Shown: positions 9,316 to 17,430 of the stretch, piece after piece
Numbering within the stretch: position 1 is the first letter of the stretch
How the letters are laid out: each line of letters opens with the position of its first letter
Assembly: GCF_024347615.1 (NCBI RefSeq)
Contig: NZ_AP025508.1
Span: 2,170,001 to 2,234,000 of the forward strand
From: Vibrio splendidus
GTDB taxonomy: Bacteria > Pseudomonadota > Gammaproteobacteria > Enterobacterales > Vibrionaceae
Reading direction: 5' to 3'
Length of the DNA stretch: 64,000 nt
Translations under genes and position numbers: made by a program
Notes under the pieces: model-generated
Seen by the model: only the letters and a program-made list of their open reading frames with translations
Databases searched by the model: none
Told to the model about the DNA's origin: nothing

Positions 9316-9559
9316 CACTTCATCCCTTGTCCTCAAAGCAGCCAAATGCGAGCTAGCATTCGACTGCGTGTTCATCCTGAACAACACTATTATGCAGCGA
9401 CTCTGATCTGAAAATATGTATGCAAAGTCATTTAATAGACAACAAGTAACATATCATTATGGATATACGTAACTAGTCACAAATATCTAAGCAAACAATG
9501 AAAACACTCAAATAATCAATAATGAGAAAGCACCGGATCTATGCTCCCGAGAAAACGCA

Positions 9560-9593
9560 AAACGCCCACATCACGTGTGTGATGTGGGCGTTT
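9560..9593 (-). terminator. Strong terminator (15-bp stem)
   Basis: The perfect inverted repeat 9560-9574 / 9579-9593 has a GC-rich core. On the minus strand it is followed by a short T-rich stretch and closes the coiled-coil gene that ends at 9639. Confidence 0.85.
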
Positions 9594-9638
9594 CAATATT
9601 TACTGCAAACTATCTTTGGGTTGATTAAAGCCTGTGGC

Positions 9639-10373
9639 TTATAGACCCATCTCTTCAGTGAGCGTTTTGATCTGCTTAAGATCCATGGTGTGGACTTCAA
9701 TCATTTGTCTGATATCACTCAGGCGAGAGTTCGCGTTATCCTGCTTCTCACACGCGTCAGATTTAGCATCCCATGATGTGCCATCTAAGAAAACGTCGCA
9801 CGCTTTCTTTAGAGAACCAAGGTTCTGTTCAAGTTCATTTTTTTCTTTCTCAAGCTTTTCAAGTTCTTGAGAGATCTGTAATTCTTTTCGGAAAACTTCA
9901 CGCGAACGCTCAAACAAGGTCGATTGCATGTCAGCCTGACGATTAAGTTTCTGGTTGTCTTGCTGAGTTTGCTCTAACGTTTGCTTCTGTTCGTTTAGCT
10001 GCTGCTCTAACGAGTAGTTCGCTTTCTCTAAAACCGAAGACTGCTTCGCTAGATCTTGGAGCTCTTTTTGATGTTCTTCTGTTTGTTTTACTAGAGCGGC
10101 TTCTACTTTTGCATCGATTTCGGTATCGACTTTTGCCACTTTAGTTTCAACGGATGTCATCAACTGTGTTTTGCTGTCGTGCAGTTCTTGATAACGAGTT
10201 TCGAGTACCTGATAAGTGGACTCCCACTTCGAAGCCGTGATTGTAGAACCGATCAAGCCACCTAACGCCAAACCTATAACCGCAGCAATGCCGATATAAA
10301 GCTGACTGCGCTTATCGCGTTCTTCAATAACAACCACTTCATCTTGTTCGCTTTGTCCAGATTGCTGGTTCAC
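9639..10373 (-). CDS. Membrane-anchored coiled-coil protein
   Basis: The protein has 244 residues. After a charged cytoplasmic N-terminus of about 24 residues comes one membrane helix (YIGIAAVIGLALGGLIGSTI), then about 150 residues of Glu/Gln/Lys-rich coiled coil, and a C-terminal part with two cysteines (KKACDVFL, SDACEKQ). Vibrio homologues are often labelled chromosome partitioning protein ParA, but no Walker motif or ParA fold is visible, so I do not use that name. It is probably an envelope-spanning structural or chaperone-like protein. It stands alone with its own terminator. Confidence 0.8.
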   Translation of the reverse strand: MNQQSGQSEQDEVVVIEERDKRSQLYIGIAAVIGLALGGLIGSTITASKWESTYQVLETRYQELHDSKTQLMTSVETKVAKVDTEIDAKVEAALVKQTEEHQKELQDLAKQSSVLEKANYSLEQQLNEQKQTLEQTQQDNQKLNRQADMQSTLFERSREVFRKELQISQELEKLEKEKNELEQNLGSLKKACDVFLDGTSWDAKSDACEKQDNANSRLSDIRQMIEVHTMDLKQIKTLTEEMGL

Positions 10374-10414
10374 TAGCGGGTACTCCCAAAAATTTGTTTA
10401 ACGTTACACGGTCA

Positions 10415-10456
10415 CTGATACTGATACTGATACTGATACTGATACTGATACTGATA
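10415..10456. repeat. 6-bp tandem repeat (CTGATA x7)
   Basis: Seven perfect copies lie 42 bases upstream of the start of the coiled-coil gene, in its probable promoter or leader. Variation here could change promoter spacing. Confidence 0.92.
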
Positions 10457-10540
10457 CTTTAAGCTCAGTTAAACTTATTGCCCAAGCCAGAAGCACTTGA
10501 GCTTTGCTAACACGTTTATCCTATCTGCTCACAGACAGAT

Positions 10541-10699
10541 TTAACGAGTTAACTCCGAAATCATCAGGCTGGCAGTATACAAAAGGAAGCTGCTAACGAT
10601 AACAATCACTACCCATTTTTGCAGTTTTTCGTTTGTCCGGTAACGAAACAGCACAAATGCCAAAGCCAATAAAAAAACAATCGCTATTAATCGAGTCAT
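10541..10699 (-). CDS. Small two-helix membrane protein (52 aa)
   Basis: The ATG at 10699 has an excellent ribosome binding site (AAGGAGG, 4 bases upstream), so it is preferred over the longer frame from 10771. The product has two membrane helices (LIAIVFLLALAFVLF and VVIVIVSSFLLYTASLMI) joined by a short basic loop (RYRTNEKLQK). The function is unknown. It lies between the coiled-coil membrane protein and the glycine riboswitch. Confidence 0.75.
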   Translation of the reverse strand: MTRLIAIVFLLALAFVLFRYRTNEKLQKWVVIVIVSSFLLYTASLMISELTR

Positions 10700-10872
10700 A
10701 ACTCCTCCTTGTTTCTCTATTTTATACCATTTAAATAAGCAAGTTACGTCAGAGACTCGTTGTTTGATCATTTAGTTGAACAACATTTGAGCAAACAGAT
10801 ATTTTGTAGCTGACATCACATTTCATATGATCTAGGATACGCCTACAGATTACCTAATTATTTAGGTAATTG

Positions 10873-11140
10873 TTCCGATGAAGACTGCAGGAGAGTGGTT
10901 TTTAACTAAATATTAACATTTAGTTAGATAAACCCGCCGAAGAAGTAAATCTTTCAGGCGCTTTGTGCTGGAGAAATCCAGAAAAGTGAGGACTGTCGTT
11001 GGAGGAACCTCTGGAGAGAACCGTACTACTTTTTTGTAGCAAGCGGTCGCCGAAGGAGCAAGCTTAGTGCCCGTTACTTATCTATAAGTGATTCGCTAAG
11101 TGAAACTCTCAGGCAAAAGGACAGAGGAGTGGAAAGCAAC
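10873..11140 (+). ncRNA. Tandem glycine riboswitch
   Basis: Two glycine aptamers lie side by side. The first has GGAGAG at about 10890, CCGCCGAAGAAG near 10936 and AGGC...GTGAGGACTG to about 11000. The second has GGAGAGAACCG at about 11013, GTCGCCGAAGGAGCAAGC near 11050 and CTCAGGCAAAAGGACAGAGG at about 11110-11130. This is the well known double-aptamer arrangement of V. cholerae VC1422, and like it the switch precedes a Na+/amino-acid symporter. Glycine binding should switch expression of the gene at 11263. Confidence 0.95.
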
Positions 11141-11229
11141 AGCCTTAATTAACAAAAGAATTCTATCTAGAAATCCGTATGTATTAAGTAGTGCTATCGA
11201 TCCCTGTGATCTGCACTGCCTTCCCTCTT

Positions 11230-11257
11230 CTCCTTAAATTTTTAATTTATTAAGGGG
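11230..11257 (+). promoter_or_regulatory. Hairpin that can hide the Shine-Dalgarno sequence
   Basis: CTCCTTAA (11230-11237) can pair with TTAAGGGG (11250-11257), which contains the ribosome binding site of the symporter ATG at 11263. It lies downstream of the aptamers and is a plausible translational expression platform. This is inference from base pairing only. Confidence 0.55.
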
Positions 11258-11262
11258 AAACT

Positions 11263-12633
11263 ATGAACCATCTACAAGCTACACTTCAAACCATCAACCA
11301 ATTCGTTTGGGGACCACCACTGCTTATTCTGCTAGTGGGAACGGGGATCTACTTTACTTTTCGCTTAGGCTTACTCCAGTTTAGACACCTTCCAACTGCA
11401 CTAAAAATGGTGTTCACCAAAGACAAGTCCGGTACGGGTGACGTATCGAGTTTCGCCGCTTTGTGTACAGCACTTTCCGCAACTATTGGTACAGGTAATA
11501 TCGTAGGTGTAGCGACCGCAATCAAGATTGGTGGCCCTGGTGCCCTATTCTGGATGTGGCTTGCCGCTGTATTTGGTATGGCGACCAAATACGCAGAATG
11601 TCTACTTGCCGTTAAATACCGTAGAACCGATAGCAATGGCGAAATGGTTGGCGGCCCAATGTACTACCTGCAATACGGTGTCGGCTCACGAATCTTAGCG
11701 GTAATGTTCGCTGTCTTCGCGTTAGGTGTTGCCTGCTTCGGTATTGGTACCTTCCCACAAGTCAACGCTATCTTAGACGCAACTCAAATTTCGTTTGGTG
11801 CTTCTCGTGAGATGTCTGCTGTCGTTCTTACTATATTGGTGGCAGTTGTAACCCTTGGTGGTATTCAATCTATCGCGAAGGTGGCAGGAAAAGTGGTTCC
11901 AACCATGGCAATTATGTACATCGTCGCGTGTTTGAGCGTGCTGGTTTCAAATGCCGACCAACTACTGAATGCCATTACCCTTGTGGTTACCTCTGCGTTT
12001 ACCAACACCGCTGCAACCGGTGGTTTCTTTGGTGCAAGCATCATGCTTGCTATCCAATCAGGTATCGCTCGTGGTGTATTCTCGAACGAATCAGGCCTAG
12101 GTAGTGCGCCTATGGCAGCAGCAGCGGCTAAAACGGACTCGTGCGTGAAGCAAGGCCTTATCTCGATGACAGGTACCTTCTTTGACACCATCATCATCTG
12201 TACGATGACAGGCTTGGCGCTTATCTTAACGGGTGCTTGGCAAACCGACCTCTCTGGTGCAGCGATGACCACTCATGCATTCGCTGTGGGTTTAAACGCC
12301 GATACTCTAGGTCCAATGTTAGTTTCGATTGGCTTAATCTTCTTTGCGTTTACAACGATTTTAGGCTGGAACTACTATGGTGAGCGCTGTGTTGTTTTCT
12401 TACTAGGTACCAAAGCCGTACTGCCTTACAAAATCATCTTCATTGCGTTGGTTGCCTCTGGTGCATTCCTAAAGCTCGACATGATCTGGCTGATGGCGGA
12501 TATCGTGAACGGCCTAATGGCTATTCCTAACCTAATCGGTCTTATCTTGTTACGCCACGTTGTCATCGAAGAAACAAAGCTATTCTTCAAACCTTTAACT
12601 TCTTCAAATGATTGTGAAGCCGTTAAAGCATAA
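11263..12633 (+). CDS. Sodium:alanine/glycine symporter (AGCS), riboswitch-controlled
   Basis: The protein has 456 residues, the standard AGCS length, with about eleven membrane helices. Family motifs are TALSATIGTGNIVGVATAI, GGPGALFWMW, GGPMYYLQYGV, RGVFSNESGLGSAPMAAAAA and WNYYGERC. It imports glycine or alanine with Na+. The tandem glycine riboswitch directly upstream points to glycine handling and matches V. cholerae VC1422. AAGGGG lies 5 bases before the ATG. It is a diverged paralogue of the gene at 7379, which lacks the extra N-terminal control. A terminator follows at 12652. Confidence 0.95.
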   Translation: MNHLQATLQTINQFVWGPPLLILLVGTGIYFTFRLGLLQFRHLPTALKMVFTKDKSGTGDVSSFAALCTALSATIGTGNIVGVATAIKIGGPGALFWMWLAAVFGMATKYAECLLAVKYRRTDSNGEMVGGPMYYLQYGVGSRILAVMFAVFALGVACFGIGTFPQVNAILDATQISFGASREMSAVVLTILVAVVTLGGIQSIAKVAGKVVPTMAIMYIVACLSVLVSNADQLLNAITLVVTSAFTNTAATGGFFGASIMLAIQSGIARGVFSNESGLGSAPMAAAAAKTDSCVKQGLISMTGTFFDTIIICTMTGLALILTGAWQTDLSGAAMTTHAFAVGLNADTLGPMLVSIGLIFFAFTTILGWNYYGERCVVFLLGTKAVLPYKIIFIALVASGAFLKLDMIWLMADIVNGLMAIPNLIGLILLRHVVIEETKLFFKPLTSSNDCEAVKA

Positions 12634-12651
12634 CTTGAATTGATTGAATAC

Positions 12652-12680
12652 AAAGCCCGCAATAAATGCGGGCTTTTTTA
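12652..12680 (+). terminator. Terminator of the riboswitch-controlled symporter
   Basis: The 10-bp stem AAAGCCCGCA / TGCGGGCTTT has an ATAAA loop and a T run. Confidence 0.92.
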
Positions 12681-12683
12681 TTG

Positions 12684-13009
12684 ATTCAACACTTAAAGTG
12701 ACTACATTATTACTTGCCCTATATACCCACAAATATAATAAGATATTTATTCGGCGACTGTTCTAATTAAAATAATGCAAAGACTAATAAAAAGGCCACT
12801 AATAAAACCAACGCTTAATTAGATGTTACTTATATTTAACAGGTTGTGTCTAAATAGCGTCATTTTTATCATAAACGAATAAGAAACATTTTGTTCCAAC
12901 CACACAAAAAGACACCATAATAAAATATGTAACTTTAATTCACATATGAGTCAGTTTATAGTCATCTACACTCTTGAGAGAATTATAATAAAAATAAAAT
13001 GTTGGCTAT
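12684..13009. other. AT-rich intergenic region before the ToxR-like gene
   Basis: About 325 bases, strongly AT-rich, with no ORF of note. It presumably holds the promoter of the ToxR-like regulator. No clear operator was recognised. Confidence 0.5.
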
Positions 13010-13852
13010 ATGATCAGATTTGACCCAATTAAAAACCGTATTTATAACGACGAACGTTCTATTAAAATAGGATATCGTGAGACTCGCGTTTTAGAGTTAT
13101 TACTTAAAAAATCTCCCGAAATTGTGCGCAAGCAAGATATTATTAGTTTCGCATGGGGAAGCGAATTCATTGGTGATACGTCACTAGCGAAATGTATCAG
13201 CTTGCTTCGCCAAGGATTCGTTAAGCTCGGTATCAAAGAGACGCCAATCGTGACTGTGCCAAAGGTTGGTTACCGCCTTATCGATGGTTGTGTCTTGATC
13301 GAATCGCAACCACAAATTGGAGCCACTATACCTCTCACTCCAGTGAGCGACCACATATCACTAAGTCATACCAGTTCACTAGGTAATCGCTGTTCACAAA
13401 GTCAAAGCAGTATTGCGCTCTCTCTTGCAAGTAGCCATGAATCTGAATCTAAACAGGCGACACCTGCTTATCATCAAGTCGGCTCATACCGAAATAGACT
13501 GTGTTATTTCACTACTGGATGTTTGCTGCTGGCATCTGCGTTGTTGGCTTTCGCTAAAGTTAATGAGAGAAACCTCAGTGATATCAACCCTGTTAATCGA
13601 CTCAACGAGCAGTGGATTGGTCAAGTACAAGTTTTCCAAGATCCTGAAATGGCGATGACTTCTGAGCTAGAAAGCATCCTCTATCAGTATCAATGTGATT
13701 GTGTGGCGTACGTTAGCGAAGAGCCCGGCTATTCAGAACTCTCCGTACTCAACAAAGCAACACGCCAGTCTGTCAATATCTTTTACACGTCAACACAATT
13801 GGATCAAGCCAGCACCGAGCTGGCGCTATTCTTAGAGAGAGGCCAGCTATGA
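13010..13852 (+). CDS. ToxR-like transmembrane transcription regulator
   Basis: The protein has 280 residues. Residues about 8-95 form an OmpR/PhoB-type winged helix (TRVLELLLKKSPEIVRKQDI, then SLAKCISLLRQ and TVPKVGYRL). A Ser/Gln-rich linker follows, then a single membrane helix (FTTGCLLLASALLAFAKV, about 165-183) and a periplasmic domain of about 95 residues containing a CDC pair. This is the ToxR/TcpP/CadC plan: DNA binding in the cytoplasm controlled from the periplasm. Overlapping it by 4 bases is a small membrane protein in the position of ToxS/TcpH. The toxin gene at 14867 is the obvious candidate target, but that link is inferred from position. Confidence 0.88.
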   Translation: MIRFDPIKNRIYNDERSIKIGYRETRVLELLLKKSPEIVRKQDIISFAWGSEFIGDTSLAKCISLLRQGFVKLGIKETPIVTVPKVGYRLIDGCVLIESQPQIGATIPLTPVSDHISLSHTSSLGNRCSQSQSSIALSLASSHESESKQATPAYHQVGSYRNRLCYFTTGCLLLASALLAFAKVNERNLSDINPVNRLNEQWIGQVQVFQDPEMAMTSELESILYQYQCDCVAYVSEEPGYSELSVLNKATRQSVNIFYTSTQLDQASTELALFLERGQL

Positions 13853-14310
13853 TGCCATTCGTTGCACTCATTTCCGCATTCGCTTTATTAATTGGTATAT
13901 GGAATATCCCTTCGCCCCAACCAAAAGAAGAGCATCGCTATCAACATAGCGTGGTGGACTTCATAGTGGATGACAATGTATTACGTACCGATGGATTAAC
14001 AAAAATAAGTAACAACGAAGTCCTGCACCTTATGTCAGTCCAGGATGACAACATGCCTAACCCGATTATCCTGAGATTCAAAGGAAAAGCTAACCCTTCT
14101 CAATCATTTTTCTTTTCTATATCTGGCACCATCGACTTAGTCTCTGTACAAAAAATAAATAAAACAATGAATGACAGCCTATTGTCACCTTATCTTTTAA
14201 TCAACAATGACCCATTAACGGTAAAGATTGATATCTTAAGTTCAAATGATTTATTTGCCATAATAAAAACGTGTAATACAGGCCGAACACAACTTCTGGC
14301 TAAGCGATAA
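13849..14310 (+). CDS. Membrane-anchored periplasmic partner of the ToxR-like regulator
   Basis: The 153-residue product starts within the stop of the regulator (ATGATG overlap), so it is co-translated. One N-terminal membrane helix (FVALISAFALLIGIWNI) is followed by about 125 periplasmic residues with predicted strands (FIVDDNVLRTDG, PIILRFKGKA, FFFSISGTIDLVSV). By position and topology it corresponds to ToxS/TcpH-type effector proteins that stabilise the regulator, but I see no clear sequence similarity to ToxS. Confidence 0.75.
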   Translation: MMPFVALISAFALLIGIWNIPSPQPKEEHRYQHSVVDFIVDDNVLRTDGLTKISNNEVLHLMSVQDDNMPNPIILRFKGKANPSQSFFFSISGTIDLVSVQKINKTMNDSLLSPYLLINNDPLTVKIDILSSNDLFAIIKTCNTGRTQLLAKR

Positions 14311-14866
14311 TTAGGAACAGTTTGGCCACCAGCAACGGCTACTTTATTATCAAATGACGATCCTTGTCGATATTACACATAGAAAACGGATGGTTATTTT
14401 TATTCATCTATCAGTAATACAATGACGACTTGATCCTGACTTAAAGTGTTTCAATGTTAAAAAGGTCGCACATCAAGATATCCAATCTAGATTTAGACTC
14501 CTTATGGTTAAATAACCGCCTTAAAGTTACGAACATTGTGAATGGTTATATCTAGCTTTCTACTTAACCATTCACATCAAGCGTAACGAAATAACATCAA
14601 AGCGTTTTGACGTTTAAGCCAAAATTATAACACTCTATTTTTCTAAAAACGGTTTGAGCCCCATCAAATAATTTCCTTTAAGTTGCACACACTTTCACCA
14701 TATAAACACATTCAACAATACAACCCGATGAATTAAAAGGGTAAATTAATTCAAGCCTTTTCAGTATCTATCTATTTATCAACATGAAAAAGTGAACTTG
14801 TCTTGTTAACTACACGGCACACAAAACATTATCAAAATAGAAAAATTACAAACGAGGGAATTGTTA
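14311..14866. other. Long AT-rich region upstream of the aerolysin gene
   Basis: About 550 bases without an ORF of note, AT-rich and with many T-tracts. It should contain the toxin promoter and regulator sites. The ToxR-like pair just upstream makes this the natural place to look for its binding sites. No specific operator could be assigned by eye. Confidence 0.5.
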
Positions 14867-16342
14867 ATGATTAGTATAAACAGAAGTCTCTTAGCAACCG
14901 CAGTGTTGTCTGTTCTATCAACCGGTGTAAACGCAAAGGTGTACCCGGACCAAATAGTGTTTGACCAACTTGGTGAAGATGTATGTCGCTCTGGTTATCG
15001 TCCTTTAGACCGCTATGAAGCCGAAGAGCAGAAGAGTGCTTTGGTCGCTCGTATGGGCACTTGGCAGATTACTGGGTTAAAAGGAAACTGGGTAATCATG
15101 GGGCCGGGTTATCATGGCGAAATTAAACAATCAAATAGCGGGTCGACGTTCTGTTATCCGAACAATGACCAATCTGAAATACCAAATTACTCTGCTAAAG
15201 CCGTCACAGAAGGCAGCGAGATAGACGTTGAATATGACTTAGTGAACAACCGCAATGATTTTGTACGCCCTCTTAGCTATCTAGCTCACAACCTAGGTTA
15301 TGCATGGGTTGGCGGTAACAACAGTCAGTATGTTGGTGAGGACATGACGATTAAGCGCTCGGGTGACTCTTGGGTAATACAAGGCAACAACAGTGGCTCT
15401 TGTGATGGTTATCGCTGTAACGAAAAGACTAAAATCACCGTCGACAACTTCACCTACACCGTTAATGACAATAACTTTTGGCACGGCGATGTCGTCGAGT
15501 CCGATCGTGAACTGGTTAAAACGGTTTACGCAACCGCGAGAAACAGAAGCGACATCGCGCAACAAGTCGTTGTCGACCTAAAAGTCGATGAGTCTACAAA
15601 TTGGTCGAAAACGAATAGCTACGGGTTCTCCGAAAGTGTTCAAACAGAGAATACATTCAAATGGCCTTTGGTTGGCGAGACTAAGCTAACGATTAAATTA
15701 GAAGCGAATCAGAGCTTCGCTGAAACCAATGGTAACTCCACGAGCGAGCAAGTCACACTTCAAGCTCGTCCTATGGTTCCAGCGAATTCAGAGCTTCCGA
15801 TTCGAGTTGAGTTGTATCGTTCAACCATTTCTTATCCGTACCGATTCAACGCCGACATCAGTTACGATGTTGAGTTTAACGGCTTCCTACGTTGGGGTGG
15901 TAACGCATGGCACAGCCATCCAGACAACCGCCCTTACAAAGTTCACACCTTCACTATGGGCCGCAGCAGCAATGAATCAGCCGATATTCGCTACCAATGG
16001 GATCACCGATACATTCCAGGCGAAACGAAATGGTGGGACTGGGGCTGGGCTATCAAAGAAGCCGGTTTATCAAGCATGCAGTACGCGACTGGAGGAAGCT
16101 TACGCCCATTCCACTCCTACGTATCCGGTGATTTCAACGCTGAATCTCAATTTGCAGGCACCATTGAGATTGGCCAAGCGACACCAATTACTAACAGTGT
16201 TCGAAGCAAAAGAAGCGTTGATTCAGTCAACGAAACCACTGAGCGTATTGGCGATATCGAAGTTACCACCAACTTTAATGCAGATGAGTTGAGTGACTTA
16301 GGTTTTGAAGGTGCTGAGATGAACATTAGCGTTGTTGAATAA
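14867..16342 (+). CDS. Aerolysin-family pore-forming toxin (proaerolysin-like)
   Basis: The 491-residue product matches Aeromonas proaerolysin along its whole length as I recall that sequence. A signal peptide (about 23 residues) is followed by VYPDQIVFDQLGEDVCRSGY, then GNWVIMGPGYHGEIK, SYLAHNLGYAWVGGNNSQYV, GSCDGYRC, TNWSKTNSYG, FKWPLVGET, SGFLRWGG-like GFLRWGGNAWHSHPDNRP, IRYQWDHRYIPGE and WWDWGWAI, and finally AESQFAGTIEIG. Disulfide cysteines are kept. After domain 4 comes a basic activation loop (VRSKRSVDS) and a C-terminal peptide of about 40 residues. The secreted protoxin would be cleaved in the loop and form heptameric pores in host membranes. GAGGGAATT before ATG 14867 decides the start. 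Confidence 0.96.
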   Translation: MISINRSLLATAVLSVLSTGVNAKVYPDQIVFDQLGEDVCRSGYRPLDRYEAEEQKSALVARMGTWQITGLKGNWVIMGPGYHGEIKQSNSGSTFCYPNNDQSEIPNYSAKAVTEGSEIDVEYDLVNNRNDFVRPLSYLAHNLGYAWVGGNNSQYVGEDMTIKRSGDSWVIQGNNSGSCDGYRCNEKTKITVDNFTYTVNDNNFWHGDVVESDRELVKTVYATARNRSDIAQQVVVDLKVDESTNWSKTNSYGFSESVQTENTFKWPLVGETKLTIKLEANQSFAETNGNSTSEQVTLQARPMVPANSELPIRVELYRSTISYPYRFNADISYDVEFNGFLRWGGNAWHSHPDNRPYKVHTFTMGRSSNESADIRYQWDHRYIPGETKWWDWGWAIKEAGLSSMQYATGGSLRPFHSYVSGDFNAESQFAGTIEIGQATPITNSVRSKRSVDSVNETTERIGDIEVTTNFNADELSDLGFEGAEMNISVVE

Positions 16343-16383
16343 CGCAGTGGCTCACATCTAACACACGATTTACCAGTAACAAA

Positions 16384-16426
16384 AAAGCCCACGGCAGTGT
16401 TTATATACAAACCTGACGTGGGCTTT
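16384..16426 (+). terminator. Terminator after the toxin gene
   Basis: The 10-bp stem AAAGCCCACG / CGTGGGCTTT is preceded by A and followed by a T-rich run, so it can serve both the toxin gene and the convergent exporter gene. Confidence 0.82.
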
Positions 16427-16496
16427 CTTCTTTTTAATTCAATTGTGTAAAGCCTTTAGGACGACTCTCAATAACCTATACCCAAAACGATTCAAG

Positions 16497-17132
16497 TTAT
16501 ACTGGCTCTTCCATCAGAAGCTTAACACCCAGCCCCACCAGCACCATGCCCGTCACACCTTCCATCCATTTCATAAAACTCGCGTTCTTGAGCAAGTTTT
16601 TAGCGGAGTTAAGTGCCCCAGCCAAGCCGCATTGCCACACCATCGCAATCATAAAGTGGACCGAAGCCATCAACATAGATTGCAATAAAGGCGAACCTTC
16701 AGGGTTTACAAATTGAGGTAAAAAGGCCAAATAGAAAACCGCTGTTTTGGGGTTAAGAACGTTAGACAAGAAGCCTTCACGCAAAGAACGTTTTGCACTG
16801 TATGCTTGCTGAGCTTGTTCACCAACCTTCAAACCACCACCGTTTTTCATCAACGCTCGTAAACTGCTTAAGCCAAGCCAGATGAGGTAAACTGCACCTA
16901 CCATCTTAACGGCTTGAAAGAGTTCAGCAGACTGGGCAAGAATTGCAGAAATACCCACAGCAGAGAAAAAGGCGTGTACATAAAGGCCGCTACAAATACC
17001 AAAGCTGGTCATTACACCGTCAGGTAAGCCCGAGCGGCTAGTGTTGCGAATCACCAAAGCCGTATCTAAGCCCGGCGTTAGCGTTAAAATAGTGATGGCA
17101 ATTAGAAATGCCTCAAAGTTCAAAATATCCAT
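16497..17132 (-). CDS. LysE/RhtB-family amino-acid exporter
   Basis: From the ATG at 17132 the product has 211 residues, the normal size for this family; a longer frame to 17279 adds an unlikely polar extension. It begins MDILNFEAFLIAITILTLTPGLDTA, with the family motif TPGLDTALV and conserved GICSGLYVHAFFSAVG. VYLIWLGLSSLR and the FLSNVLNPKTAVFYLAFLPQF signature follow. About six membrane helices are present. It probably exports a hydrophilic amino acid or homoserine-lactone-like compound. The substrate is not predictable. Confidence 0.92.
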   Translation of the reverse strand: MDILNFEAFLIAITILTLTPGLDTALVIRNTSRSGLPDGVMTSFGICSGLYVHAFFSAVGISAILAQSAELFQAVKMVGAVYLIWLGLSSLRALMKNGGGLKVGEQAQQAYSAKRSLREGFLSNVLNPKTAVFYLAFLPQFVNPEGSPLLQSMLMASVHFMIAMVWQCGLAGALNSAKNLLKNASFMKWMEGVTGMVLVGLGVKLLMEEPV

Positions 17133-17430
17133 ATTATTGTCATTGTTGTTCAGCGATCTATCATCAATACCGCTTATCTGAACAATTCGCAAGCAACAAT
17201 TGCCATCTGCTATACAAGTCACTGATTTTGTGCACAATGGAACAGTTTGATTTGTTAAGAAATAGTAAATTCTAGGCATCGTACTGCCTCATGCTTTTAT
17301 CGCTATATCTTCAACTCCGAAGGTCAGCGTCATTAAAAAGCAGAGCCATAATCAAAGTACATGAGAGATGAACCTTAAAGCTGACGCTGTCCTAGGGATC
17401 ATTTAAAGAAACCAAATTAAGAGTAGTCAA

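Noticed and set aside
9639..10373. ParA-type chromosome partition ATPase
   Set aside because: No Walker motifs; the protein is a membrane-anchored coiled coil despite the label often given to relatives.
15729..16292. A 187-codon rightward ORF
   Set aside because: It lies in another frame inside the aerolysin gene, whose frame is fully supported by family motifs.
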